10,881 bases of DNA from Syntrophomonadaceae bacterium (GCA_012512295.1 JAAZDI010000326.1:1-10881); one strand, 5' to 3'. Numbered from the stretch's first letter, positions 1-7,172 are shown. Program-made: numbers and translations. Notes: generated by a model not told the origin, from the letters alone.

Positions 1-672
1 ATGTACTCCCGCTATGCGGAAAACCGCGGCTGGCGAATTGAGGTATTAAGCAGCAACCCCACGGACATTGGCGGCTTTAAGGAAGTTATTTTTTTGGTGG
101 AAGGGCAAGGGGCTTACAGTCGATTAAAATTTGAAAGCGGCGTGCATCGGGTGCAGCGGGTGCCGGCAACTGAGGCCAGCGGTCGGATTCATACCTCAGC
201 CTCAACGGTCGCTGTGCTGCCGGAAGCAGAAGAGGTCGAAGTTGAAATCAACCCAAACGACATCCGAATCGATATTTTCTGTTCCAGCGGCCCCGGGGGA
301 CAGTCAGTTAACACCACCCAATCCGCTGTTCGGATTACTCACCTGGCAACGGGAATTGTGGTTAGCTGCCAAGATGAGAAGTCCCAGCACAAGAATAAGG
401 AAAAAGCCTTGCGCGTGTTGCGGGCGCGCCTGCTAGACCGGGCCCAGGAGGAACAGCAGGGGGAGCTGGCCAGTGCCCGGCGTAGCCAAGTTGGGACCGG
501 TGACCGGAGTGAACGGATTCGAACCTATAATTTTCCCCAGGGCCGGGTGAGCGACCACCGAATCAACCTTACCCTATACAAATTAGATCAGATCCTTAAC
601 GGAGAACTAGATGAGTTCATCGATTCTTTGATTACCAACGCCCAGGCTGAGCAACTGAAAAATACAGGGTAG
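1..672 (+). CDS. prfA: Peptide chain release factor 1 (RF1), 3' part only
   Basis: RF1 recognises UAA and UAG stop codons in the ribosomal A site and triggers hydrolysis of peptidyl-tRNA. The visible 223 residues match the C-terminal two thirds of the family. The codon-recognition tripeptide PAT is at residues 55-57 of this fragment; RF2 would have SPF there. The catalytic GGQ loop is at 99-101 within SSGPGGQSVNTT, and the conserved block SQHKNKEKAL and the C-terminal TYNFPQGRVSDHRINLTLY follow. In E. coli RF1 the GGQ lies near residue 233, so roughly 130 N-terminal residues lie before the window. The ATG at position 1 is therefore an internal methionine of the family's MYSRYAE segment, not the start. 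The gene ends at TAG 670-672, itself a codon read by RF1. The GGQ glutamine is the known substrate of PrmC, encoded next. Confidence 0.97.
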   Translation: MYSRYAENRGWRIEVLSSNPTDIGGFKEVIFLVEGQGAYSRLKFESGVHRVQRVPATEASGRIHTSASTVAVLPEAEEVEVEINPNDIRIDIFCSSGPGGQSVNTTQSAVRITHLATGIVVSCQDEKSQHKNKEKALRVLRARLLDRAQEEQQGELASARRSQVGTGDRSERIRTYNFPQGRVSDHRINLTLYKLDQILNGELDEFIDSLITNAQAEQLKNTG

Positions 673-909
673 ACCTGGCGCGCTCAGCAGGAATTATCAT
701 TGTTTATAATTGGGAAGTGCTTTAACGCCGGTCAGCCCTTGGCAATTGACAGCCAAGAACCGAGGCGGCCGAGGATTAGCCGGTATCACTGTCTGAGCCC
801 GCCGGGCGAGTTAAATGCCTGCCCGAGGACGACGCGGTCGTTCTCGGTCCAGCCTGCTGACAGAGTTAAAACACTAATGTACTATACTCACAGGAAAGGC
901 AGAGATAAG

Positions 910-1953
910 GTGGCACAAGCTAATGACTGGACGATCAGTAAATGTCTCACTTGGACCGCCCAGTATTTCGCTAAGCATCATTTGGATAATCCGCGCCTGG
1001 AAGCCGAAGTTCTCTTAGGCCGGGCCCTCGGCCAAACCCGGGTTCAGGTCTATATGAATTTGGACCAGCCCATGCAGCCAGTGGAACTTGCGCGGTACCG
1101 GGAACTGATCAGGCGCAGGATTGAGGGTACCCCCACGGCCTACTTGTTGGGGGAAAAGGAGTTTATGTCCTTGACCTTTGAGGTTAACCGGCAGGTGTTG
1201 ATCCCACGACCGGAAACCGAAGTCTTGGTCGAGACCGCGCTGGAGTTATTAGGTTACTCACAGCGGGATAAAGCCGGGTTCACCAATGCCGGGAGGTTGA
1301 ATGAACCAAAGCCGGCCGAATCGGCATTGGAAGAAGAATTAGATCAAGGGGGAAGACTAAGAGAAGGCGGGTTTTTGTTGATTGATGTCGGGACCGGCAG
1401 CGGCAACATCGCGATCACCCTGGCCCGGTTCCTGCCGCAGGCCAAGGTAATCGGCCTGGATATATCAGCTAAGGCTTTAGAAGTTGCTGCGCGCAATGCC
1501 AGCCGGCATGAAGTCAGCAGCCGGGTTGCCTTTTACGAAGGGGACCTGCTGGCACCCCTGGCTGAAATGCCGCAATTGAAAGGTCAGATTGATTTAATTA
1601 CCGCTAACCTGCCGTACATCCCCTCTGACCAACTGCCCCACTTGATGAAAGAGGTGCTTCAAGAACCAATCATCGCCCTGGACGGGGGACGAGACGGCTT
1701 AATGTATTACCGGCGTTTGGTGCCGCAGGCTCTTGAATATCTTAAGCCCGGGGGATACCTGCTCTTGGAGATTGCTCACGACCAAGGCCGGGCAGCCCGA
1801 AAATTATTTGGCGAGGGTTGGGAAAAAGTCGAGCTTAGACCAGATTACGCCGGTCGAGATCGGGTGGTTTTGGCCCGCACTCCTCGCCGAGACACGGGGA
1901 CCAGTTCGCTGTCCCGGAAACGGGCTCTAAAGTTCGTAAGGCGTAAAACGTAA
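910..1953 (+). CDS. prmC: Release factor glutamine N5-methyltransferase PrmC (HemK)
   Basis: PrmC uses S-adenosylmethionine to methylate the glutamine of the GGQ motif of release factors. With a GTG start at 910 the product has 347 residues. I prefer this start because AGGAAAGG (892-899) lies 10 bases upstream and the protein then begins just before the family's helical N-domain. The frame is open back to TTG 700, but that stretch (700-909) shows no recognisable protein and no ribosome site; ATG 877 is a weaker alternative. Visible motifs are GTPTAYLLGEKEF (73-85), IPRPETE (98-104), SAM motif I DVGTGSGNIAI (159-169) and the substrate motif as NLPY (233-236) instead of the commoner NPPY. Residues about 115-153 form a charged insertion, and residues about 324-347 a basic tail; together they explain why it is longer than the usual 280-290 residues. 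The stop codon lies inside a heptamer repeat. Confidence 0.93.
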   Translation: MAQANDWTISKCLTWTAQYFAKHHLDNPRLEAEVLLGRALGQTRVQVYMNLDQPMQPVELARYRELIRRRIEGTPTAYLLGEKEFMSLTFEVNRQVLIPRPETEVLVETALELLGYSQRDKAGFTNAGRLNEPKPAESALEEELDQGGRLREGGFLLIDVGTGSGNIAITLARFLPQAKVIGLDISAKALEVAARNASRHEVSSRVAFYEGDLLAPLAEMPQLKGQIDLITANLPYIPSDQLPHLMKEVLQEPIIALDGGRDGLMYYRRLVPQALEYLKPGGYLLLEIAHDQGRAARKLFGEGWEKVELRPDYAGRDRVVLARTPRRDTGTSSLSRKRALKFVRRKT

Positions 1954-1969
1954 GGCGTAAGGCGTGGAG
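1935..1969 (+). repeat. Heptanucleotide tandem repeat CGTAAGG across the prmC stop
   Basis: CGTAAGG occurs at 1935-1941, 1949-1955 and 1956-1962, with a variant CGTAAAA at 1942-1948 and a degenerate fifth unit CGTGGAG at 1963-1969. The prmC stop TAA (1951-1953) comes from the third unit. Because seven is not a multiple of three, gain or loss of a unit would shift the reading frame and change the C-terminus of PrmC. Confidence 0.8.
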
Positions 1970-2048
1970 TTGTCGTTAACAGTTATGCCTGATTATTCCG
2001 ACTTTAGTTTAGCCGGCTGACTAACCCCAAAACACAAATATTTTCTGA

Positions 2049-2073
2049 TTTATAATCAGCATTTATAATCAGC
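2049..2073 (+). promoter_or_regulatory. Tandem TATAAT repeat upstream of tsaC, possible promoter
   Basis: The 12-base unit TTTATAATCAGC occurs twice, at 2049-2060 and 2062-2073. Each copy contains a perfect -10 hexamer TATAAT (2051-2056 and 2064-2069). No good -35 box is found at 16-18 bases upstream of either, so the promoter call is tentative. The first copy also sits in the small inverted repeat CTGATT-TAT-AATCAG (2045-2059). The site lies 42 bases or more before the tsaC start and runs into the palindrome at 2071-2096. Confidence 0.4.
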
Positions 2074-2096
2074 CGGGACAGTTAACCTGTCCCGCT
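2071..2096. repeat. Intergenic palindrome, copy A of a dispersed element
   Basis: AGCCGGGACAG (2071-2081) and CTGTCCCGCT (2087-2096) form a 10 bp stem with one bulged C and loop TTAAC. No T-run follows, so it is not a normal terminator. Related sequences occur at 6343-6365 and 7920-7948. It is just upstream of the tsaC ribosome binding site, so it would lie in the tsaC leader if transcribed. Confidence 0.7.
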
Positions 2097-2114
2097 ACCC
2101 AAAGGAGAAATAAT

Positions 2115-3218
2115 ATGCTTCATCGAACAGCGATTACGGATTATCTAATAGTCAATCCTATCGAGCCGCAGGCAGAGTATCTTGAACGGGCCAGTCGGCT
2201 TATTCGGGAGGGCGGACTGGTCGCCTTTCCCACGGAGACAGTTTACGGGCTAGGGGCGAATGCCCTTGATCCGGAAGCGGTGCAGCAGATATATTTAGCT
2301 AAGGGACGTCCCTTAGATAACCCCTTAATCGTGCATATTGCCGACTGGGACAGCCTGGAATCTTTAACTACCGAGATTAGTGAGGTGGCCCGTCTCCTTG
2401 GAGAACGGTTTTGGCCGGGACCGCTCACTCTGGTCCTGCCCCGGCATCCTCAGGTCCCTCTGGAGGTTACGGCTGGCTTGGAAACCGTGGCTGTCCGCTG
2501 GCCCAAGCATCCGGTAGCCGAGGCCTTGATTCGTGCCGCTGGGGTGCCAATCGCCGCTCCCAGTGCCAATCGTTCCGGCAGACCCAGTCCCACGGAGGCC
2601 AGTCATGTCATGGAGGATTTAGTTGGCCGGATCGAATTAATCCTGGACGGAGGCCCAGTTGGCCTGGGGGTTGAGTCCACCGTCCTCGATCTGACCGGAA
2701 CGGTCCCGACTATCCTGCGGCCGGGCGGAATCACCCAGGAACAATTGCAGGCTGTGCTGCCAGAGGTTCGCCTCGGTTCAGCCTCAGCCGCCGAAACTGC
2801 CTCGGCGTCAGCTCCTGAGTCAACGGCTGCACCTTCACCTGGCATGAAATACGGACATTACGCGCCGGAAAAACCGTTGATTTTGGTAGAAGGCGAACTC
2901 GAAGTCATTCGAAGGCAAATCTTAGAAACCATGGCCCAACTGCGGGCCAACGGAGCCAAGGTGGGGATTTTAGCCAGCCTGGAAAGCTATCCTATATATA
3001 AAGAAGCCAGTCCGCCACCGGATTACTTACAAGTCATGGGCAGCCGACATGACTTGGCCGACCTGGCTCTCTATTTATTTAAAACCTTACGCGAATGTGA
3101 CTTGGTCGATGTTGACATCTTTCTGGTGGAAGGTTTTCCAGAGCACGGCCTGGGTCTGGCGATTATGGACCGCTTGCGTCGGGCCTGCCGCGGGCAAATC
3201 ATCAAGCCGCCGGTTTAG
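2115..3218 (+). CDS. tsaC: L-threonylcarbamoyladenylate synthase (Sua5/TsaC/YwlC)
   Basis: This cytoplasmic enzyme makes threonylcarbamoyl-AMP from threonine, bicarbonate and ATP, the first step of the t6A37 modification of ANN-decoding tRNAs. The 367-residue length fits the two-domain Sua5 form, not the short TsaC of E. coli. The YrdC domain spans about 20-215, with PTETVYGLGANA (39-50), KGRPLDNPL (63-71) and PSANRSGRPSPT (149-160). An Ala/Ser-rich linker (about 222-240) leads to the Sua5 motif SPGMKYGHYAP (241-251) and the C-terminal Sua5 domain ending near GLGLAIMDRLRRA. The ATG at 2115 is preceded by AAAGGAG (2100-2106) at 8 bases. The gene stands between prmC and mntP as ywlC does in B. 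subtilis. A 161-base spacer with promoter-like repeats separates it from prmC, so it may begin its own transcription unit. Confidence 0.95.
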   Translation: MLHRTAITDYLIVNPIEPQAEYLERASRLIREGGLVAFPTETVYGLGANALDPEAVQQIYLAKGRPLDNPLIVHIADWDSLESLTTEISEVARLLGERFWPGPLTLVLPRHPQVPLEVTAGLETVAVRWPKHPVAEALIRAAGVPIAAPSANRSGRPSPTEASHVMEDLVGRIELILDGGPVGLGVESTVLDLTGTVPTILRPGGITQEQLQAVLPEVRLGSASAAETASASAPESTAAPSPGMKYGHYAPEKPLILVEGELEVIRRQILETMAQLRANGAKVGILASLESYPIYKEASPPPDYLQVMGSRHDLADLALYLFKTLRECDLVDVDIFLVEGFPEHGLGLAIMDRLRRACRGQIIKPPV

Positions 3219-3255
3219 GCCATCCGCTCTTTATTGTCGAAAAAAGGTCGGTGGA

Positions 3256-3288
3256 TTGTCATTGCTCTGAATATACCGATTATTCGGT
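3256..3288 (+). promoter_or_regulatory. Possible promoter with overlapping inverted repeat before mntP
   Basis: TTGTCA (3256-3261, five of six matches to TTGACA) is followed after 16 bases by GATTAT (3278-3283, four of six matches to TATAAT). The inverted repeat ACCGA-TTAT-TCGGT (3275-3288) overlaps the proposed -10, which would suit an operator. The 145-base spacer shows no recognisable yybP-ykoY Mn2+ riboswitch and no clear MntR box. The call rests on hexamer matching only. Confidence 0.3.
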
Positions 3289-3363
3289 GTCATGGCCTGG
3301 CAATCATGATAATTCTTAACGAGGTAGCGAACGTGTGCTGAATTATAAATAATGGAGATTAAG

Positions 3364-3957
3364 ATGGATTTACTAACACTATTGCTGGTGGCCGTAGCTT
3401 TAGGAACTGATGCTTTCTCCGTCGCCTTAGGTATTGGGATGCGCGGGGTTCAGCGCCGAGAATTACTGCTGATGTCGGGGACAGTCTTGGCCTTTCATGT
3501 CGTGATGCCCTTAATCGGTGTGGTTCTGGGCGGAGTGTTAGGGGCCCTGATCGGCCGGTATGCCGCGTGGATTGGAGCGGGCATTATCATTTTCATTGGT
3601 TTAAATATGATCCGTGAGGCCCTGCGACCGGGAGAAGAGATTCTGGAGTTCGGCGCTCCTGGACCGGGACGACCGGCTTGCCTGAATCAGAAACTGCAAA
3701 ACCTTTCCCGGGGCGGCTGGGGACTATTTATCCTGGGTTTTAGTGTGAGTCTGGATGCCTTGAGTGTTGGCTTTGGTTTGGGGACCATATTCGTTGAGCA
3801 GCTGCCAATAACGGTCGGCGTTATCGGCAGTGTCGCTGGCATAATGACAGCCATGGGTCTGATCCTAGGCCGGTTTTTAGGTTGCTGGATTGGCACCCGG
3901 GCTGGATTGCTTGGGGGACTAGTTTTAGTGGTGGTTGGCTGTAAGATTGCGTGGTAA
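3364..3957 (+). CDS. mntP: Putative manganese efflux pump MntP (DUF204 family)
   Basis: MntP is a small inner-membrane exporter that removes excess Mn2+. The 197-residue product is almost entirely hydrophobic, with about six membrane segments arranged as two related halves. The half-repeat signatures are ALGTDAFSVALGIG (12-25, with Asp16) and SLDALSVGFGLG (129-140, with Asp131); the equivalent aspartates are important in E. coli MntP. A polar loop (about 88-116) separates the halves. I use ATG 3364 because TGGAG (3353-3357) lies 6 bases before it and the protein then begins MDLLTLLL, as the family does; ATG 3352 overlaps that ribosome site. The gene matches ywlD/mntP of B. subtilis in position. 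YtaF-like members of the same superfamily are an alternative. Only 20 bases separate it from the phosphatase gene, so co-transcription is likely. Confidence 0.9.
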   Translation: MDLLTLLLVAVALGTDAFSVALGIGMRGVQRRELLLMSGTVLAFHVVMPLIGVVLGGVLGALIGRYAAWIGAGIIIFIGLNMIREALRPGEEILEFGAPGPGRPACLNQKLQNLSRGGWGLFILGFSVSLDALSVGFGLGTIFVEQLPITVGVIGSVAGIMTAMGLILGRFLGCWIGTRAGLLGGLVLVVVGCKIAW

Positions 3958-3977
3958 ATAAAGGGAGTTGATGTTGG

Positions 3978-4526
3978 GTGAAAAAAATACTGCTGGTTTG
4001 CTCCGGCAATACCTGCCGCAGCAGTATGGCGGAAGGTCTGGCCCGTTACCTGCTAGAGCAGAAAGGGCTGCTTGATTCAGTAACCGTACTCTCCGCCGGA
4101 ACCGCTGCTTGGCCCGGACTTCCGGCTACGCCTGAGGCAGTAACCGCCCTCAGTGAGGAGGGAATTGACCTTTCAAACCATCGGGCACGAGAACTTACAC
4201 CAGAATTAATTAACGAGGCGGACCTGGTGCTAACCATGACTGGGCATCACCGCCAGCAGGTATTACGCTTAGTTCCGGCCGCGGCCGGCAAGGTCCATCT
4301 ATTAAAGAAATATGCGGCATCGTTTGTCGGTGATCTTGAAACAGCCGAGTCAGATTGGGCCTATGATATCCCTGACCCATTCGGGCAGCCGCTGGAGGTT
4401 TATCGGCAAGTAGCTCAGGAATTAAAGGATTACCTGGCCATAATCATGAACCATCTATCCCAAGGGGACGAGGAACCACAGGTAGGTTTTAATAATTGTC
4501 CAGAGTCAGATGAGGAGGAGACATGA
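3978..4526 (+). CDS. ywlE: Low-molecular-weight phosphatase, likely protein arginine phosphatase YwlE
   Basis: The P-loop CSGNTCRS (Cys8 to Arg14, CX5R) is the catalytic signature of low-molecular-weight protein phosphatases. Cys8 is the expected nucleophile, and Asp133 in DPFGQ is the expected general acid. Thr12 in the loop corresponds to Thr11 of B. subtilis YwlE, which favours phosphoarginine over phosphotyrosine, so reversal of McsB-type protein arginine phosphorylation is the likely role; no mcsB is visible here. The GTG start at 3978 follows AGGGAG (3962-3967). At 182 residues it is about 30 longer than YwlE, because of an acidic C-terminal tail (about 162-182) rich in Glu and Asp. The coding region for that tail also carries the ribosome binding site of rpiB, which starts one base after this stop. 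Confidence 0.92.
   Translation: MKKILLVCSGNTCRSSMAEGLARYLLEQKGLLDSVTVLSAGTAAWPGLPATPEAVTALSEEGIDLSNHRARELTPELINEADLVLTMTGHHRQQVLRLVPAAAGKVHLLKKYAASFVGDLETAESDWAYDIPDPFGQPLEVYRQVAQELKDYLAIIMNHLSQGDEEPQVGFNNCPESDEEET
4512..4520 (+). promoter_or_regulatory. Ribosome binding site that fixes the rpiB start
   Basis: GAGGAGGAG lies in the last codons of the phosphatase gene. It is 7 bases before TTG 4528, which fits initiation there. The in-frame ATG at 4510 overlaps this site and so cannot use it. Confidence 0.75.
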
Positions 4527-4527
4527 G

Positions 4528-4992
4528 TTGAAGATAGCTCTGGCCAGTGATCATGGAGGATACGCCTTAAAGGAAGAAATAAAAAAGCTGCTTCAAGAAC
4601 AGCAAGTGGACTTTCGGGATTTCGGCACTAACTCTGTCGACTCCGTGGATTACCCGGATTATGCCCTGCCAGTAGCCGAAGCGGTCAGCCAGGGGGAGTA
4701 TGATCGAGGAATACTGCTTTGCGGGACCGGAATCGGGATCAGCATTGCAGCCAATAAAGTCCCAGGGATTCGGGCGGCTCTCTGCAGCGATCCCTTTTCT
4801 GCTAAGGCCTCCCGGGAACATAATGACGCGAATATTTTAGTCCTGGGCGGCCGGGTTCTAGGCCCCGGCTTGGCGCGGGAAATTGTCCAGGTCTGGCTGA
4901 CAACCAGGTTTGAGGGTGGTCGACACGTCAATCGATTAAATAAAATTCGGGCCATTGAAGAAAAGTATTGCCGGGAACGTAAAAATGAGTAA
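4528..4992 (+). CDS. rpiB: Ribose 5-phosphate isomerase B
   Basis: RpiB interconverts ribose 5-phosphate and ribulose 5-phosphate in the non-oxidative pentose phosphate pathway. From TTG 4528 the protein is 154 residues and begins MKIALASDHGGYALKEEI, the normal family start with the phosphate-binding SDHGG. The active-site loop is CGTGIGISIAAN, with catalytic Cys65, and His99 lies in SREHNDANILVLGGR. RHVNRLNKI near the C-terminus is also typical of the family. The TTG start is chosen over ATG 4510 because the strong GAGGAGGAG lies at the right distance and because the upstream residues MRRRHE are not family-like. The gene begins one base after the phosphatase stop, so translational coupling is likely. 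In B. subtilis the same pair is ywlE-ywlF. Confidence 0.95.
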   Translation: MKIALASDHGGYALKEEIKKLLQEQQVDFRDFGTNSVDSVDYPDYALPVAEAVSQGEYDRGILLCGTGIGISIAANKVPGIRAALCSDPFSAKASREHNDANILVLGGRVLGPGLAREIVQVWLTTRFEGGRHVNRLNKIRAIEEKYCRERKNE

Positions 4993-5099
4993 AATTTAGT
5001 AAGAATATTAAATGGTACAGGCGGAAAGAGTTTTTAATTTGGATCAAACCTGGTTCAAAATGATTGAGTGGCTTTATTCTAAAACAAGGGGGAATATTA

Positions 5100-6344
5100 G
5101 TGGATTATATTCGGCAGTATGTCCTGCCAGTAGACCCGGAAGTTGCCGAGGCGATTGAAAGCGAGGAAAAGCGTCAGGGCAATAAATTGGAACTGATCGC
5201 TTCCGAGAACTTTGTCAGCCGGGCCGTGATGGCCGCTTCAGGTTGCGTAATGACTAATAAGTATGCTGAGGGGTATCCGGGCAAACGGTACTATGGCGGC
5301 TGCGAATGCGTTGATGTCGTTGAAAACTTGGCTCGAGAAAGAGCCAAAAAAATATTCGGGGCCGAGCACGCTAATGTTCAACCCCATTCTGGTGCCCAAG
5401 CCAACACCGCCGTTTATTTTGCCTTTTTAAAACCTGGGGATACCATTTTAGGGATGAACCTGTCTCACGGCGGCCATCTCAGTCATGGCAGCCCAGTCAA
5501 TATATCCGGCATGTACTATAATGTCGTACCCTATGGAGTCGATGAAAATACCGAAACCATAAACTATGACCAACTAGCTGATCTGGCCCGGCAGCACCGG
5601 CCGAAGATGATCGTCGCCGGGGCCAGTGCTTACCCGCGAGTGCTTGATTTCCCTCGTTTTGCGGCCATTGCCCAAGAGGTTGGGGCCATGCTGATGGTGG
5701 ATATTGCTCATATCGCCGGCCTGGTCGCTGCCGGCCTGCACCCCAACCCAGTGCCGCACGCGGAAATTGTTACTTCCACGACGCACAAGACATTGCGCGG
5801 TCCCCGTGGAGGTCTGATTCTCTGCAAATCAGAATATGCGGCGGCAATTGATAAGGCTATTTTCCCTGGTATCCAGGGCGGCCCGCTGATGCACATCATT
5901 GCCGCCAAGGCAGTGTGTTTCAAAGAGGCGATGACCGAAGATTTTCGCCGCTATCAGCAGCAGATTATTAATAATGCTCAGGCCCTGGCCCGTGGCTTGA
6001 TGGAAAGAGGGTTCCGCTTGGTTTCGGGTGGAACTGATAATCACCTGATGCTGGTAGATTTACGGTCACGAAACCTGACCGGCAAAGACGCCGAAAAAAT
6101 CCTGGACGAAGTTGGGATCACGGTGAACAAAAACACTATCCCCTTTGATCCCCAGAGTCCGTTTGTCACCAGCGGTATTCGGTTGGGCACTCCTGCCCTA
6201 ACCAGCCGGGGCTTTACGGAAGACGATATGGCGGTCGTTGCTGAAGCCATTCACTTAGCCTTGAGCGCCCCAGAAGACGAGGCGATCCAGCGAAAGGTTA
6301 AAGGCATGGTGGCCGAACTTTGCGCCCAGCACCCCTTATACTAG
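5100..6344 (+). CDS. glyA: Serine hydroxymethyltransferase
   Basis: GlyA is a PLP enzyme that converts serine and tetrahydrofolate to glycine and 5,10-methylene-tetrahydrofolate, the main one-carbon source for thymidylate, purines and methionine. From GTG 5100 the product is 414 residues, the normal length. Family blocks are ELIASENF, TNKYAEGYPGKRYYGGCE, QPHSGAQAN, HGGHLSHGSPVN, DIAHIAGLVAAG and the PLP lysine block STTHKTLRGPRGG, with Lys230. FVTSGIRLGTPALTSRGF lies near the C-terminus. AAGGGGG (5086-5092) is 7 bases before the GTG; the in-frame TTG at 5064 adds 12 unlike residues and has no such site. A 107-base spacer separates it from rpiB, and ywlG, which sits there in B. subtilis, is absent. 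A strong terminator lies 100 bases downstream. Confidence 0.97.
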   Translation: MDYIRQYVLPVDPEVAEAIESEEKRQGNKLELIASENFVSRAVMAASGCVMTNKYAEGYPGKRYYGGCECVDVVENLARERAKKIFGAEHANVQPHSGAQANTAVYFAFLKPGDTILGMNLSHGGHLSHGSPVNISGMYYNVVPYGVDENTETINYDQLADLARQHRPKMIVAGASAYPRVLDFPRFAAIAQEVGAMLMVDIAHIAGLVAAGLHPNPVPHAEIVTSTTHKTLRGPRGGLILCKSEYAAAIDKAIFPGIQGGPLMHIIAAKAVCFKEAMTEDFRRYQQQIINNAQALARGLMERGFRLVSGGTDNHLMLVDLRSRNLTGKDAEKILDEVGITVNKNTIPFDPQSPFVTSGIRLGTPALTSRGFTEDDMAVVAEAIHLALSAPEDEAIQRKVKGMVAELCAQHPLY

Positions 6345-6365
6345 CCGGGAGCGGTTAACTGTGCC
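6343..6365. repeat. Copy C of the CCGGGA...TTAAC intergenic element, degenerate
   Basis: AGCCGGGAGCGGTTAACTGT (6343-6362), continuing as GCC, resembles copy A at 2071-2096 in its AGCCGGGA, GTTAAC and TGT-CC blocks, but its arms no longer pair well. It begins within the last two bases of the glyA stop codon. A weak separate inverted repeat, ACACCTA/TAGGTGT (6381-6387 and 6400-6406), follows with no T-run. Confidence 0.45.
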
Positions 6366-6445
6366 TATAGAACCCATTACACACCTACCAACTTAATTCT
6401 AGGTGTATCAAAAGATATGTCTAATCTATTGTAGCCAGCATTGAT

Positions 6446-6476
6446 GCCGGGCAGTTGCCCGGCTTTCGTGTTTTTT
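6446..6476 (+). terminator. Rho-independent terminator after glyA
   Basis: The perfect 7 bp GC stem GCCGGGC (6446-6452) and GCCCGGC (6457-6463) with loop AGTT is followed by TTTCGTGTTTTTT (6464-6476). It lies 100 bases after the glyA stop and about 185 before the next gene, so it should separate the two transcription units. Confidence 0.88.
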
Positions 6477-6556
6477 GAAGAACAAAGTAAATTTGTAACC
6501 GTGGTAAAGAAGTGGAAATTTTTTGATTCGGATAAAGACGCAGTCTCTCAAATGTG

Positions 6557-6565
6557 TGTTAAAAT
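6557..6565 (+). promoter_or_regulatory. Possible extended -10 promoter for the dCMP deaminase unit
   Basis: TG-T-TAAAAT (6557-6565) gives a TGn extended -10 element with five of six matches to TATAAT. It lies about 95 bases before the gene and after the glyA terminator, where a promoter is expected. No convincing -35 hexamer is present, which an extended -10 can tolerate. The rest of 6477-6661 is AT-rich with no supportable gene. Confidence 0.35.
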
Positions 6566-6661
6566 AGAATTTGCAGTGTGCTTATCGGCTGTGCCTAGCG
6601 AATATGGGCGGTTTCATAAGAATTATTATCGCAAAGAAAGGCTTCGAGGAGCTGGTATTAA

Positions 6662-7159
6662 ATGGAGAACGAAACCTCGTCAAACGGCGGGATCAGTCAG
6701 AAACAGCGGCCCTCCTGGGACGAGTACTTCATGACCATGTGTGATTTGGTGGCCCAACGGTCAACCTGTCAGCGTCGGCAGGTTGGGGCCGTGCTGGTTC
6801 GAGATCGGCATATTATTGCCACCGGCTATAATGGAGCTCCCACTGGTCTGCCTCATTGTCTAGATGTCGGCTGTCTGCGTGAGGATTTGGGCATTCCCTC
6901 CGGAGAGCGACACGAGATGTGTATTGGTGTCCATGCGGAGCAAAATTGTTTGATCCAGGCCGCCCTTCATGGTAGTTCCCCGGCTGGGGCCACTCTTTAC
7001 TGTACTCACCAGCCCTGCAACCTGTGTGCCAAGATGCTTGTTAACGCCCAGATCGTTCGGATTGTGTTTCGGGGCGACTACCCGGACCCTTTAACCGGGA
7101 AAATTATTGGCCAGGCCGGGATAAAATTGGAGCGGTTCGAGGATAGATCAAGAGAATGA
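6662..7159 (+). CDS. comEB: Deoxycytidylate (dCMP) deaminase, ComEB type
   Basis: The enzyme deaminates dCMP to dUMP, feeding thymidylate synthesis. The 165-residue product has the zinc site of the cytidine/deoxycytidylate deaminase superfamily: His91-Ala-Glu93, where Glu is the proton shuttle, and PCNLC with Cys119 and Cys122. The segment with Cys66, Cys71 and His84 (GLPHCLDVGCLRE and RHEMC) matches the extra metal-binding region of phage and Bacillus dCMP deaminases. RRQVGAVLV and ATGYNGAPTG are typical substrate-side motifs. ATG 6662 follows CGAGGAG (6645-6651). Its first 18 residues are polar and not conserved. It is linked to a MazG-like gene 66 bases downstream. In B. subtilis comEB lies with competence genes, but no competence genes are seen here, so a purely metabolic role is the simplest reading. 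Confidence 0.93.
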   Translation: MENETSSNGGISQKQRPSWDEYFMTMCDLVAQRSTCQRRQVGAVLVRDRHIIATGYNGAPTGLPHCLDVGCLREDLGIPSGERHEMCIGVHAEQNCLIQAALHGSSPAGATLYCTHQPCNLCAKMLVNAQIVRIVFRGDYPDPLTGKIIGQAGIKLERFEDRSRE

Positions 7160-7160
7160 A

Positions 7161-7172
7161 AAATCATGATTT
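7161..7172. repeat. 12 bp perfect palindrome between dCMP deaminase and MazG-like gene
   Basis: AAATCATGATTT begins one base after the dCMP deaminase stop. It is too short and AT-rich to act as a terminator. It could be a protein-binding site or chance. Confidence 0.4.

Noticed and set aside
131..436. ORF inside prfA, and the minus-strand ORFs within tsaC, glyA, rpiB, atpZ and atpB
   Set aside because: They lie opposite or out of frame with clearly recognised genes and show no family features.
700..909. N-terminal extension of the prmC frame from TTG 700
   Set aside because: No ribosome site precedes TTG 700, the residues look unlike any PrmC N-terminus, and a family-like start exists at GTG 910. 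A TATAAT at 705-710 and a TTGACA at 746-751 fall in this spacer but have no partner hexamers at proper spacing.
3219..3363. Mn2+ riboswitch (yybP-ykoY) before mntP
   Set aside because: This would be expected for some mntP genes, but the conserved loop sequences are not seen. Only a short inverted repeat is present.
6441..6734. 97-codon ORF after glyA
   Set aside because: It starts inside the glyA terminator stem, has no ribosome site, and overlaps the real dCMP deaminase start in another frame.
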